Notes: generated from the letters alone by a model not told the origin. A stretch of 13,707 nucleotides of DNA from Syntrophaceae bacterium UBA4778 (GCA_002403175.1 DHHG01000006.1:1-13707), one strand, 5' to 3'; positions 1-6,168 are shown, counted from the stretch's first letter. Program-made: numbers and translations.

Positions 1-303
1 CGCATGGCAAAAAATGCTTCCTTTGCTGGTTCGAAAGAACACATCACGCATGATGAGACAGTTGAGCTGGCTCTTGTTTTTCTGCGCAAATACGATCAGG
101 CCCTCTTTCGACAATTCGTTTATTTCATCGACATATTCCTGGGCAATGGTAACTCTGGAAATGAACGGATCGAAAAGGAACCGGCACAGAAGCGATTTTT
201 TCTCATTGAGAAAACCGCTGAAGAATTTACTGATCATGGAATTGCGGCTCTCACCCTGCGAAACTACAGGCGGGTCCATGTTTACCTTAAGTTTACCAAT
301 CAT
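1..303 (-). CDS. PlsB-like glycerol-3-phosphate acyltransferase, N-terminal part (runs off left edge)
   Basis: Only the first 101 codons are present; the frame is open to base 1. The ATG (303-301) overlaps the TGA of enzyme I as ATGA, so translation is probably coupled. Residues 57-101 carry a stretch (VDEINELSKEGLIVFAQKNK, then SQLNCLI and later IFCHA) that resembles the part of PlsB-family glycerol-3-phosphate 1-O-acyltransferases just before the acyltransferase domain, where 'vvYalknrSqLnsLil' and 'pvyCHG' are typical. The catalytic HX4D box would lie beyond the window and cannot be checked. If correct, the enzyme adds the first acyl chain to glycerol-3-phosphate at the inner membrane. Identification is by family resemblance only. 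An unrelated protein with a chance match is possible but less likely given the length of the matching stretch. Confidence 0.62.
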   Translation of the reverse strand, partial: MIGKLKVNMDPPVVSQGESRNSMISKFFSGFLNEKKSLLCRFLFDPFISRVTIAQEYVDEINELSKEGLIVFAQKNKSQLNCLIMRDVFFRTSKGSIFCHA

Positions 304-2126
304 GAATCGTCACGGGTGCTGTTATCCATTTTCTGCGATTCCTCAGTTTTGGAAATAACATCCGGGAAACGCCGCGACATATAATCCTTGATGTAATTTT
401 CGATTTCAATCGCGCTGGACATTGCCATAACTTTTTTCAAAAGAGACTTGGACTCGGAATAGGTGGAGTTGCGAATAATTTTCTTTACACGTGGTATCGC
501 CAAGGGATTCATGCTCAGTTCATCCAGCTCAAGCCCGATGAGTATCAAGGTATATGCGGGCTCCCCGGCCATTTCTCCGCACATGGAAACCCGAATACCT
601 GCCTTATGTCCGGCGTCAACAATCATCTTGATAAGCTTCAAAACGGCTGGATGAAGGGGCTCGTAAAGATAAGTAACCCGTTCATTAACCCGGTCGATGG
701 CAAGGGCATACTGAATAAGGTCATTGGTTCCAATGCTGAAATAATCAACCTCTTTCGCCAGAAGGTCCGCAATCATAACGGCAGACGGAACCTCAATCAT
801 AATTCCTATTTCGATATCTTTTCCGATAGGGATCTTTTCCTCTTTGAGTTCTTTCTTGACCTCTTCATAAATTCTCTTTGCCTCCCGAATTTCCTCTAGT
901 CGGGAAATCATGGGAAAGAGAATGCGTGTTTTTCCGTAAACGCTGGCCCGCAGGATCGACCGCAACTGAATCTTAAAGAGGCCGACTTCCTGAAGGCAAA
1001 ACCGAATGGCCCGTAAACCCATGGCCGGATTGGTTTCTTTTGGCAGATCTTTGGCCAGTTTCGGATCCGACATGAATTTATCTCCGCCCAGATCAAAAGT
1101 TCTGATCGTTGACCAAGTCAGATTCTTTCCTTCCAGCAGACGCTTATAATCAGCGAAATGTTCTCTTTCAGTCGGAAGCCTTTCCTTGTTGATAAACAAA
1201 AACTCCGTTCTGTACAGTCCGACCCCGTCCGCACCGTGCATGAGGGCCGACGGGACCTCTTCGACGAACTCAATATTCGCCCCGATTTCAAGTCTTCGCA
1301 AATCCTTGGTGACTGCAGGCAGACCGGCTTGTTTGAGAAGCCCCTCTTCAAATTCCCGGAAATGCCTGCTTTTGTCCTCATAGCGCTTTACAATTTCCGG
1401 GTCCGGATTGATGAGGACAAAACCATCCACTCCATCAACGATTATTTCGTCTTCATTGCGGATGTCATGAGTTATGCGCTCTAGGCCGACTACGGCCGGG
1501 ATACCGATTGAACGTGCCACAATGGCCGTATGGGAAGTTTTTCCGCCGATATCCGTAGCAAATCCCAGGATCTTGTCCATTTTCATCTGCACAGTATCAG
1601 CAGGCGATAAATCTCGCGATATGATAATGACATTTTCTTTCAGCTCTGAAACGGGTTCCCGCTTTTTCCCGGCCAGGCTTCTGAGTATCCTCTGCCCTAC
1701 ATACTCAACATCGCTGATACGCTGCTTCAGATAGATGTCTTCGATTTTATTAAAGGCTTTTCTGTACTTGTCGATCGTCATCATCAATGCCCATTCGGCA
1801 TTGATTTTTTTGTGTCGGATGTTGTCGATCGTATTGTGGATCAACATATTATCTTTCAGCATCAGAATATGGACATCAATGATGAAGAGAGGCTCCAGCA
1901 CCTTTCCCTCGCTGATTCTCTTCCTGATTTCCAGAAGCTGCGATTTTGAAAGCCTGAGCGCTTTTCTGAACCTCTTTACTTCATCATCAATCTCAACCGC
2001 GCTCTTGAGATTGATATAGGGGATCTGCACATCCATGTAATCGAGAACATATGCCTTACCCCTTACGATTCCAGGCGATACGCCGATTCCCTTTATTACG
2101 ATATTTCTCCTTTCCGAATGCACCAT
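300..2126 (-). CDS. ptsI: PTS enzyme I (phosphoenolpyruvate-protein phosphotransferase)
   Basis: This 608-residue protein (family about 570-590) uses PEP to phosphorylate itself on histidine and passes the phosphate to HPr in the cytoplasm. The order is the N-terminal HPr-binding helical domain, the phosphohistidine swivelling domain with the active-site motif GGKTSHTA (His199), and the C-terminal PEP-binding TIM barrel. The barrel carries GVGLYRTEFLF (Arg306), NPAMGLRAIRF (366-376), SIGTNDLIQY (464-473) and the cysteine loop SMCGEMAGEP (Cys516). All catalytic residues I can place are present. The ATG (2126-2124) overlaps the TGA of HPr (TGATG), with GAGAAGG a few bases upstream. The stop overlaps the next gene's ATG. 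The last ~20 residues are a polar tail rich in Lys, Glu, Asp and Ser that typical EI lacks. It lies in an operon with EIID and HPr, without EIIA, B or C. Confidence 0.97.
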   Translation of the reverse strand: MVHSERRNIVIKGIGVSPGIVRGKAYVLDYMDVQIPYINLKSAVEIDDEVKRFRKALRLSKSQLLEIRKRISEGKVLEPLFIIDVHILMLKDNMLIHNTIDNIRHKKINAEWALMMTIDKYRKAFNKIEDIYLKQRISDVEYVGQRILRSLAGKKREPVSELKENVIIISRDLSPADTVQMKMDKILGFATDIGGKTSHTAIVARSIGIPAVVGLERITHDIRNEDEIIVDGVDGFVLINPDPEIVKRYEDKSRHFREFEEGLLKQAGLPAVTKDLRRLEIGANIEFVEEVPSALMHGADGVGLYRTEFLFINKERLPTEREHFADYKRLLEGKNLTWSTIRTFDLGGDKFMSDPKLAKDLPKETNPAMGLRAIRFCLQEVGLFKIQLRSILRASVYGKTRILFPMISRLEEIREAKRIYEEVKKELKEEKIPIGKDIEIGIMIEVPSAVMIADLLAKEVDYFSIGTNDLIQYALAIDRVNERVTYLYEPLHPAVLKLIKMIVDAGHKAGIRVSMCGEMAGEPAYTLILIGLELDELSMNPLAIPRVKKIIRNSTYSESKSLLKKVMAMSSAIEIENYIKDYMSRRFPDVISKTEESQKMDNSTRDDS

Positions 2127-2398
2127 CAGGCCTTCTCTCCGAATTTGTCATCGATCAGTTTTCCGATTTCTTCAAGTGCCTCCTGGGCATCGCTTCCCTC
2201 CGCTCTCACAGATATCGTACTTCCCTTGGGACAGGCCAACGTCAATATCCCAAGAATGCTTTTGCCGTTCACTTCAACGCCGTCCTTTTCAATAGAGATT
2301 TTCGCTTTAAAATGATTACTGATCTGAACCATTAGTGCAGCCGCTCTTGCGTGAAGACCCAGTTCATTTTTAATTTGGAAACTTTTAATTTTCTCCAT
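2126..2398 (-). CDS. ptsH: HPr phosphocarrier protein
   Basis: Small cytoplasmic phosphocarrier between enzyme I and EIIA-type proteins. With the start at the third in-frame ATG (2398) it is 90 residues, the normal size. The active-site motif LGLHARAA places the phosphorylatable histidine at 16; Ala replaces the usual Pro after HAR. The regulatory serine motif NGKSILGILTLA (Ser47) is intact, so it could be a target of an HPr kinase, although none is in the window. I chose this start because GGTG lies about 10 bases upstream, it falls just after the EIID stop (2408-2406), and it puts His at the family position. ATGs at 2416 and 2404 are alternatives. Its TGA overlaps the ATG of enzyme I. Confidence 0.93.
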   Translation of the reverse strand: MEKIKSFQIKNELGLHARAAALMVQISNHFKAKISIEKDGVEVNGKSILGILTLACPKGSTISVRAEGSDAQEALEEIGKLIDDKFGEKA

Positions 2399-2405
2399 CG
2401 GCATA

Positions 2406-3131
2406 TCACCATACATTAATTAAAATAAAAAAGACAGAAGCACCATAAAGAATCTTGAGAGCCGAAGCGCCTTGTCTTAATAACCAGAAGCAAAGAAAAA
2501 TCGTGGACGCGATCGCTACCTTTTCGAGGAGATGCATCTTGTTCAGGAATACAAAATAAGGGGTATCACAAATGAAATATGCAAGAATTCCCAGATTGAC
2601 AACGGAAATCCATCTTATCTGCCGCGATAATTGAGGCAGATTCAATATCCTTATAAAATCAATCCCCCCTTTTCCGTTTTTATACCCAACCACCATACCG
2701 AAAAACCTGACCAGCAAGTGAAGTGAATTATAGAGTAGCAGGAAAACGAGGGGCGCAAATAACCAGCCCTGAAAACAAAGGATCACAGCTAAGATCGCGG
2801 AGAAGGGTTTGAGAGATCCCCAGAAAAGAGAATCCCCTATTGCGGCGAAAGGAGCCATAAGGGTTCTTTTTAGATTATCCGCCTCGAGACATTGGCCTTG
2901 TTTAGAGAGCTCCATCTCAAGCTTTGCAACTGATCCTAGAATCGGTCCTGAAAGATAAGGATTACTATTAAACAGCTGCAAATGTCGCGTCAACATCGCT
3001 GCTATCTCTTCCTTGTTCCCAGCCAGCTTTCGGATCACCGGTATCATGGCATAGGCAAACCCCATATTCTGCATTCGCCAGAAATTCCGGGAAGCCTGAA
3101 TGGACAGCGATCGAAGAAAAATTTTCAGCAA
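2406..3131 (-). CDS. PTS mannose/fructose/sorbose-family IID component (orphan)
   Basis: Membrane subunit of mannose-type PTS permeases, which normally pairs with EIIC to move sugars. The 241-residue protein starts FLRSLSIQASRNFWRMQNMG, the hallmark EIID amino terminus, followed by RHLQLFNSNPYLSGPILG (49-66) and the signature APFAAIGDSLFWGSLKP (93-109). Hydrophobic segments follow near 110-150, 170-195 and 205-241. It is somewhat shorter than E. coli ManZ (about 283). The start appears to be TTG at 3131: the frame is closed by TAG at 3173-3171 and no ATG or GTG lies between, and the family begins at this point. No clear Shine-Dalgarno is seen. It leads an operon with HPr and EI. The EIIA, EIIB and EIIC genes expected just upstream are absent, so a full sugar permease cannot be built from this locus alone. 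Confidence 0.9.
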   Translation of the reverse strand: MLKIFLRSLSIQASRNFWRMQNMGFAYAMIPVIRKLAGNKEEIAAMLTRHLQLFNSNPYLSGPILGSVAKLEMELSKQGQCLEADNLKRTLMAPFAAIGDSLFWGSLKPFSAILAVILCFQGWLFAPLVFLLLYNSLHLLVRFFGMVVGYKNGKGGIDFIRILNLPQLSRQIRWISVVNLGILAYFICDTPYFVFLNKMHLLEKVAIASTIFLCFWLLRQGASALKILYGASVFFILINVW

Positions 3132-3289
3132 TATTTTAAAGTCGATTCGGACGCCCTCGCAATAGAAATTCTAATTTTCTTCAAAGCTTACGATGAATAG
3201 TCCTTAACACAACCGTTTACTTTTCGCAATCCTTCAGAGGTGTTCTTTATAAAATATATAATTTTTTAACTTTCCGTTTCATATTTTTA

Positions 3290-3318
3290 TTGACAACAGA
3301 TTAAAGTTACTTTATAAG
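3290..3318 (+). promoter_or_regulatory. Sigma-70-type promoter for the PxxKW gene
   Basis: A perfect -35 TTGACA (3290-3295) is followed by a 17-base spacer and TATAAG (3313-3318). Transcription would start near 3325, giving a leader of about 85 bases before the ATG at 3412 that contains the hairpin at 3343-3377. Confidence 0.72.
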
Positions 3319-3342
3319 GTCATGTCTTAATTGAGTTTTGAC

Positions 3343-3382
3343 TACCGGGTTACTTTTTCAATCACTTTGACCCGGTATTTTT
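3343..3382 (+). terminator. Terminator-like hairpin in the leader of the PxxKW gene (possible attenuator)
   Basis: TACCGGGT (3343-3350) pairs perfectly with ACCCGGTA (3370-3377) over 8 bp with a 19-base loop, followed at once by TTTTT (3378-3382) and a second T-run at 3389-3394. It lies between the promoter and the start codon, so it would end the transcript before the gene unless bypassed. The large loop makes it weaker than a typical intrinsic terminator. Confidence 0.55.
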
Positions 3383-3411
3383 ATTTAGTTTTTTGTGGGA
3401 GGTAGTTTCAA

Positions 3412-3690
3412 ATGCTGTGTCAGACTATAAAATCCGGTATGGAATGCGGATTCATGACGAAAAGCGGTTGCGGTTTTACTGGTGGAAGCTGTGTAGCTAT
3501 TATTGAAAAATGCGAGGGCTGCAATAAGATACTGGAAAGCGCAACGGGCAGGTTCTGCAAAGTGTATCCCGATCCAATAGCCAAATGGTCCTTAGGCGGA
3601 TGCCCGACGGCTTCTCATTTAAAGAGAGAGGTAAAAGAGGAACAAAAAATAAATCCTCTGAAGGCTTCCAAGCGATCCAGAAAAGGTTAA
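3412..3690 (+). CDS. PxxKW family cysteine-rich small protein
   Basis: Small cytoplasmic protein of 92 residues with eight cysteines (3, 12, 20, 27, 34, 37, 49, 64), including CEGC, and the motif that names the family, PIAKW (55-59). The C-terminus NPLKASKRSRKG is strongly basic and also typical of the family. The family occurs in Desulfobacterota; its function is not known to me. The cysteine pattern suggests metal or iron-sulfur binding, which is inference. There is no signal peptide or membrane segment. A strong ribosome site GGGAGG (3397-3402) lies nine bases before the ATG. It has its own promoter, a leader hairpin, and structured terminating sequences downstream, so it is a single-gene transcript. 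Confidence 0.85.
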   Translation: MLCQTIKSGMECGFMTKSGCGFTGGSCVAIIEKCEGCNKILESATGRFCKVYPDPIAKWSLGGCPTASHLKREVKEEQKINPLKASKRSRKG

Positions 3691-3722
3691 ACATTAAACT
3701 TCATCGATTGAAGAAGATGGTA

Positions 3723-3797
3723 CTCCGAGGTGGGTCCGCGCAGATTTGTGCTCAGCTCGGGTCCGGGAGTGGTTGGTTTTTTCCTCGGGGCTTTTTT
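3723..3797 (+). terminator. Structured 3' region with alternative pairings, ending in a terminator
   Basis: CTCCGAGG (3723-3730) can pair with CCTCGGGG (3783-3790; one G-U), followed by C and six T (3792-3797). The same left arm can instead pair with CTCGGG (3756-3761). Inside, GCGCA (3737-3741) and TGTGC (3746-3750) form a small hairpin with a four-base loop and one G-U. It may be the 3' end of the PxxKW transcript or a small RNA. Confidence 0.45.
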
Positions 3798-3830
3798 ATA
3801 TTTTAAAATTTCAAATTTTTTGTTCACGTT

Positions 3831-3862
3831 GGCCGGCGATATCGTTATCGCCGGCCTTTTTT
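3831..3862 (+). terminator. Strong intrinsic terminator
   Basis: GGCCGGCGAT (3831-3840) pairs perfectly with ATCGCCGGCC (3847-3856), plus an extra A-T pair, leaving a four-base loop. Six T follow (3857-3862). It closes the PxxKW transcription unit, behind the weaker structure at 3723-3797. Confidence 0.88.
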
Positions 3863-4089
3863 CTATCTCAATTAGCGAGAAAAGGAGCTTTTCATTACCC
3901 GCCGAAGCATCTCCGTTCCGACCGGCCTACAATCACCTAAATCAGGAGACAAACTCAGTCAGAACTGTAAGAATGACTTGTTCGAAATTGATCCTTGCCT
4001 TTTACTCGCTTTAATTCATCCCCGGACTGATGTTCTCAAAGATCTGTCTATGTTAAGTTAGAAGAAAACTTTCCGGGGGGAGGACGCTT
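3863..4089 (+). other. Intergenic stretch upstream of the deacylase
   Basis: I find no convincing gene. A 6-3-6 inverted repeat GAAAAG/CTTTTC lies at 3879-3893. A weak promoter match, TTGATC (3988-3993) then 17 bases then TTAATT (4011-4016), could serve the deacylase. A very strong Shine-Dalgarno, GGGGGGAGG, lies at about 4074-4082. Confidence 0.3.
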
Positions 4090-4548
4090 ATGCCTGTCAG
4101 AAAATTAAAGGAGTATCTGGATTCAAACGGGATCAAATACGTTTCGATTTTCCACTCACCAACCTATACCGCTCAGGAGGTGGCCGCACGTGTTCACATC
4201 CATGGCAAACAATTGGCGAAAACCGTAATGGTGAAAATGGATGACAAGATGGCTATGGTCATTCTCCCTGCGAGCCGGCAAATCGATTTCGATTACCTTA
4301 AAAAGGAAACCGGCATGCATAAAGTGGAGTTGGCCAAAGAAGAAGATTTTAAGGAATTGTTCCCGGAATGCGAGATCGGCGCCATGCCCCCATTCGGGAA
4401 TCTCTACGGGATGGAAGTTTACATTGATCAAACCTTGAAAGATGATGAAGAGATCGCTTTCAGTGCGGGAACCCATACGGAACTGATCAAACTCCCCTTT
4501 GCAGATTACCAACGGCTTGTGCATCCCAGGATGATCCGGCTTTCTTGA
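4090..4548 (+). CDS. YbaK/EbsC-family aminoacyl-tRNA deacylase
   Basis: Cytoplasmic 152-residue single-domain protein of the YbaK/ProX editing family, which hydrolyses wrongly charged tRNA in trans (typically Cys- or Ala-tRNAPro; the substrate here cannot be set from sequence). Family features are the conserved lysine in KQLAKTVMVKMDDKMAMVIL (Lys44), GAMPPFG (97-103), and the SAGTHTELIKL strand near 125-135 that lines the pocket. The length is normal. The start is well supported by an excellent Shine-Dalgarno seven bases upstream of the ATG. It stands alone: a terminator lies upstream and a REP-like element overlaps its stop codon. A close relative acting on another aminoacyl-tRNA is the main alternative reading. 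Confidence 0.88.
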   Translation: MPVRKLKEYLDSNGIKYVSIFHSPTYTAQEVAARVHIHGKQLAKTVMVKMDDKMAMVILPASRQIDFDYLKKETGMHKVELAKEEDFKELFPECEIGAMPPFGNLYGMEVYIDQTLKDDEEIAFSAGTHTELIKLPFADYQRLVHPRMIRLS

Positions 4549-4607
4549 TTGAAGATTTCCCGCAGCAAGCTGCGAGAATACTCTCGCTGCCGTATTCAAT
4601 TTTCAAG
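4544..4607. repeat. REP-like nested inverted-repeat element
   Basis: An outer stem pairs CTTGA (4544-4548) with TCAAG (4603-4607) and TTGAA (4549-4553) with TTCAA (4595-4599), leaving a three-base bulge. Inside are two overlapping GC-rich palindromes: CGCAGCAAGCTGCG (4561-4574), extendable with one mismatch to 4557-4578, and GCGAGAATACTCTCGC (4572-4587). It overlaps the deacylase stop codon and lacks a clean T-run. This is the form of intergenic REP units; copies elsewhere in the genome are not visible from this window. Confidence 0.5.
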
Positions 4608-4630
4608 TAGGGGTAATACCATCCTAAAAA

Positions 4631-4785
4631 GGTCCAAATCCGGACCCTCAGGTTCTCTGTATCATCCTTTCGGATGAACATTTCTTTCTATCATTGAACG
4701 TTTCGTTCACCAAATAATTGCATATCTATTTCCAGAAAAAACCTTCCAAACAATTTATCTTGTATTTACAAGACCTTAAAAGGTC
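4631..4785. repeat. Cluster of short inverted repeats upstream of the membrane-protein pair
   Basis: Perfect short inverted repeats lie in series: GGTCC/GGACC (4631-4646), TCATCC/GGATGA (4662-4677, four-base loop), TGAACG/CGTTCA (4695-4709, three-base loop) and GACCTTAAAAGGTC (4772-4785). They sit 20 to 175 bases before a sigma-54-like promoter and could be regulator binding sites. There is no gene in this 332-base gap (4549-4880). Confidence 0.45.
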
Positions 4786-4804
4786 AGACCAAATCCATTA
4801 AAAC

Positions 4805-4820
4805 TGGCACACTCTTTTCA
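4805..4820 (+). promoter_or_regulatory. Sigma-54-like promoter
   Basis: TGGCACACTCTTTTCA matches the sigma-54 consensus at TGGCAC (-24) and has the correct spacing to the -12 element, where TTTCA replaces TTGCA (one mismatch, at the G of the GC pair). It lies about 60 bases before the ATG at 4881. Confidence 0.42.
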
Positions 4821-4880
4821 TTACATAAGATCAAATACTGACGGAAGCAATACTAAGAGAAACGAAGGGGGTATTGAAAA

Positions 4881-5156
4881 ATGAAAAGAACATTGACCAC
4901 TTTAGCGCTGGCGTGCTTTGTCACACTTTTAACGGCTACCTTCGGTTTTGCCGAATATGTAGCCACTGACGGCGGTAATTTTCCATATTTTCATCTGGGC
5001 GCCCTGATTATAGGGGGCCTGATCATTATATCGCTGAGAACTAAATATAGCAGCCTGTACATGTCCGAAGCAATGGGTGCCTTTGCCCTCTATACCGTGC
5101 TGATCGCGCTCTTCACGAATCCTGTTGTTAATGTCATTAAAGGTCTGGTCGGCTGA
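4881..5156 (+). CDS. Small membrane protein with signal peptide, unknown function
   Basis: A 91-residue protein I do not recognise as a named family. Residues 1-24 form a signal peptide (MKR, hydrophobic core, GFA before Glu25). A short periplasmic segment rich in Gly and aromatics, ATDGGNFPYFHLG, leads into a first membrane helix (39-52). A cytoplasmic or surface loop RTKYSSLYMSEA follows, then a second helix (64-80), then NPVVNVIKGLVG. AAGGGGG lies about ten bases before the ATG. It is followed 137 bases later by an AtpZ/AtpI-like gene on the same strand and then a terminator, so the two may form a transcription unit behind the sigma-54-like promoter. The role is unknown. The clean start, signal peptide and balanced helices make it a real gene. 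Confidence 0.75.
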   Translation: MKRTLTTLALACFVTLLTATFGFAEYVATDGGNFPYFHLGALIIGGLIIISLRTKYSSLYMSEAMGAFALYTVLIALFTNPVVNVIKGLVG

Positions 5157-5293
5157 GTTGTACCCTAAAACCTTTGCAGGTGAAGACAGCCGCCATTTTG
5201 GTCAGGGATAGATTGAAAGCCCTTCATAGCCCCGAAAGTAAAGTATAAGATTCTTTAACTTCCTAAGAAGGGGAAAGGGAAAAGGTAGCAACC

Positions 5294-5527
5294 ATGTTAT
5301 TGGCAAGACAAAAAACGACGGAATACGCGAATGTCCTCATCCTGAGCGCGTGGGGATTTACAATCGTTCTCTCCTCTTTTTTCTTTCTTTACCTGGGATA
5401 CTGGATCGACAAGATATGCAATACCGCTCCGTCGTTCATGTTCGGTCTCTTCCTCCTTGGAATCATGCTCGGCGTGGGGAGACTTTACCAAAGCGCGTGG
5501 ACCATGCGGAATGACCAAAAGCATTAA
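5294..5527 (+). CDS. AtpZ/AtpI-like small membrane protein (orphan)
   Basis: A 77-residue protein with two membrane helices (about 13-34 and 48-66) and the family pattern GYWIDKICNTAPSF (35-48), that is G..lD....t.P, followed by a glycine-rich second helix LLGIMLGVGRLY. AtpZ/AtpI proteins usually precede F-type ATP synthase genes and have been linked to c-ring assembly or divalent-cation transport. No ATP synthase gene is near here, so it is an orphan copy. The ribosome site is a purine run with AAGG just before the ATG. The partner upstream is the 91-residue membrane protein. A terminator at 5566-5609 ends the unit. With so short a protein, the family assignment is moderately firm. Confidence 0.72.
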   Translation: MLLARQKTTEYANVLILSAWGFTIVLSSFFFLYLGYWIDKICNTAPSFMFGLFLLGIMLGVGRLYQSAWTMRNDQKH

Positions 5528-5565
5528 ACAGGTGTAAACCCTTCTATATATAAACAAGTTGAAAG

Positions 5566-5609
5566 AGCTCTCGCATCCCCTCTTCCCTACCCCCGGCGAG
5601 GGCTTTTTT
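5566..5609 (+). terminator. Intrinsic terminator after the AtpZ-like gene
   Basis: AGCTCTCGC (5566-5574) pairs with GCGAGGGCT (5596-5604) over 9 bp with one G-U, followed by TTTTTT (5604-5609). It separates the plus-strand unit from the convergent minus-strand gene ending at 5611. Confidence 0.8.
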
Positions 5610-5610
5610 A

Positions 5611-6168
5611 TTAAGTACTTTTATTTGTCTCTTTTTTCACGTTCCAGAAAACACAGGACCTTTTCATCGGTACGAGTTCTATCCGGATGCTTTCCCTGCC
5701 ATGATTGAAAAGACCGCAGGATTCACCATACTTCGCAGCCAGATCTCGCGCCGCCTGTTCATCCCGGTCATACACCCAAAATTCGGCTTTTAATTTTTTT
5801 TCAATCTCATCCGTTTCATCCGTAATCTGGGCAAAGAAAAGAACTCCCGGCTCTTTCTGGGTATCGGGCACTTTCAAGGGAGCCATCATGGGCTCTTTAA
5901 ACAACGTTCTTACAATATCGTCTGAGAAGGTAACCGGCATTAAATTCGTCAGCAGAACACAAGAAATCGGATAAACAAACGTATCTATTTCCTGGTGATT
6001 GGGTTTGAATTGTTTCTCTCTCGTAGAAACCAGGTAACACAACTGGTTGGCAATATCCTTGGTCGGTGCAAAAACAATGGCCTCATCGGAGGGAGCGCCC
6101 TTGCGCAGTTGTTGCACCTCTTCAGCATTTTCGCACGGTCCCCAGATATCAATCATGTAGATATGCAT
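5611..6168 (-). CDS. Hypothetical protein, unknown function
   Basis: A 185-residue protein that I do not recognise. There is no signal peptide or membrane segment, so it is probably cytoplasmic. It starts MHIYMIDIWGPCENAEEV and has five cysteines (12, 44, 70, 151, 172) without a clear metal-binding spacing. Hydrophobic strand-like stretches (EAIVFAP, YPISCVLLTNLM, PGVLFFAQI, ESIRIELVPM) alternate with charged helices (for example DETDEIEKKLKAEFWVYDRD), suggesting a compact alpha/beta fold. AAAGGA lies six bases before the ATG, which supports the start. It is a single gene, convergent with the AtpZ-like gene. The consistent ribosome site and even amino-acid use make it a genuine gene. Confidence 0.72.
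   Translation of the reverse strand: MHIYMIDIWGPCENAEEVQQLRKGAPSDEAIVFAPTKDIANQLCYLVSTREKQFKPNHQEIDTFVYPISCVLLTNLMPVTFSDDIVRTLFKEPMMAPLKVPDTQKEPGVLFFAQITDETDEIEKKLKAEFWVYDRDEQAARDLAAKYGESCGLFNHGRESIRIELVPMKRSCVFWNVKKETNKST

Noticed and set aside
4..384. Plus-strand open frame of 126 codons
   Set aside because: It lies opposite the coupled acyltransferase and enzyme I genes, has no ribosome site and no family resemblance; a shadow frame.
3132..3200. Remnant of an EIIC gene upstream of EIID
   Set aside because: Frames upstream of the TTG start contain early stops and no hydrophobic or EIIC-like stretch.
3716..3797. Possible 5S rRNA, SRP RNA or tRNA
   Set aside because: GATGGTACT resembles part of 5S rRNA, and the minus strand has an acceptor-like pairing near a CCA. 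The rest of the 5S pattern, the SRP tetraloop motif and any T-loop are missing.
3730..4014. Plus-strand open frame of 94 codons after the PxxKW gene
   Set aside because: It runs through two terminator structures, including the strong one at 3831-3862, and has no ribosome site.
4487..4681. Minus-strand open frame of 64 codons
   Set aside because: It covers the end of the deacylase and the REP-like element, with no ribosome site; its apparent protein is a translation of the repeat.
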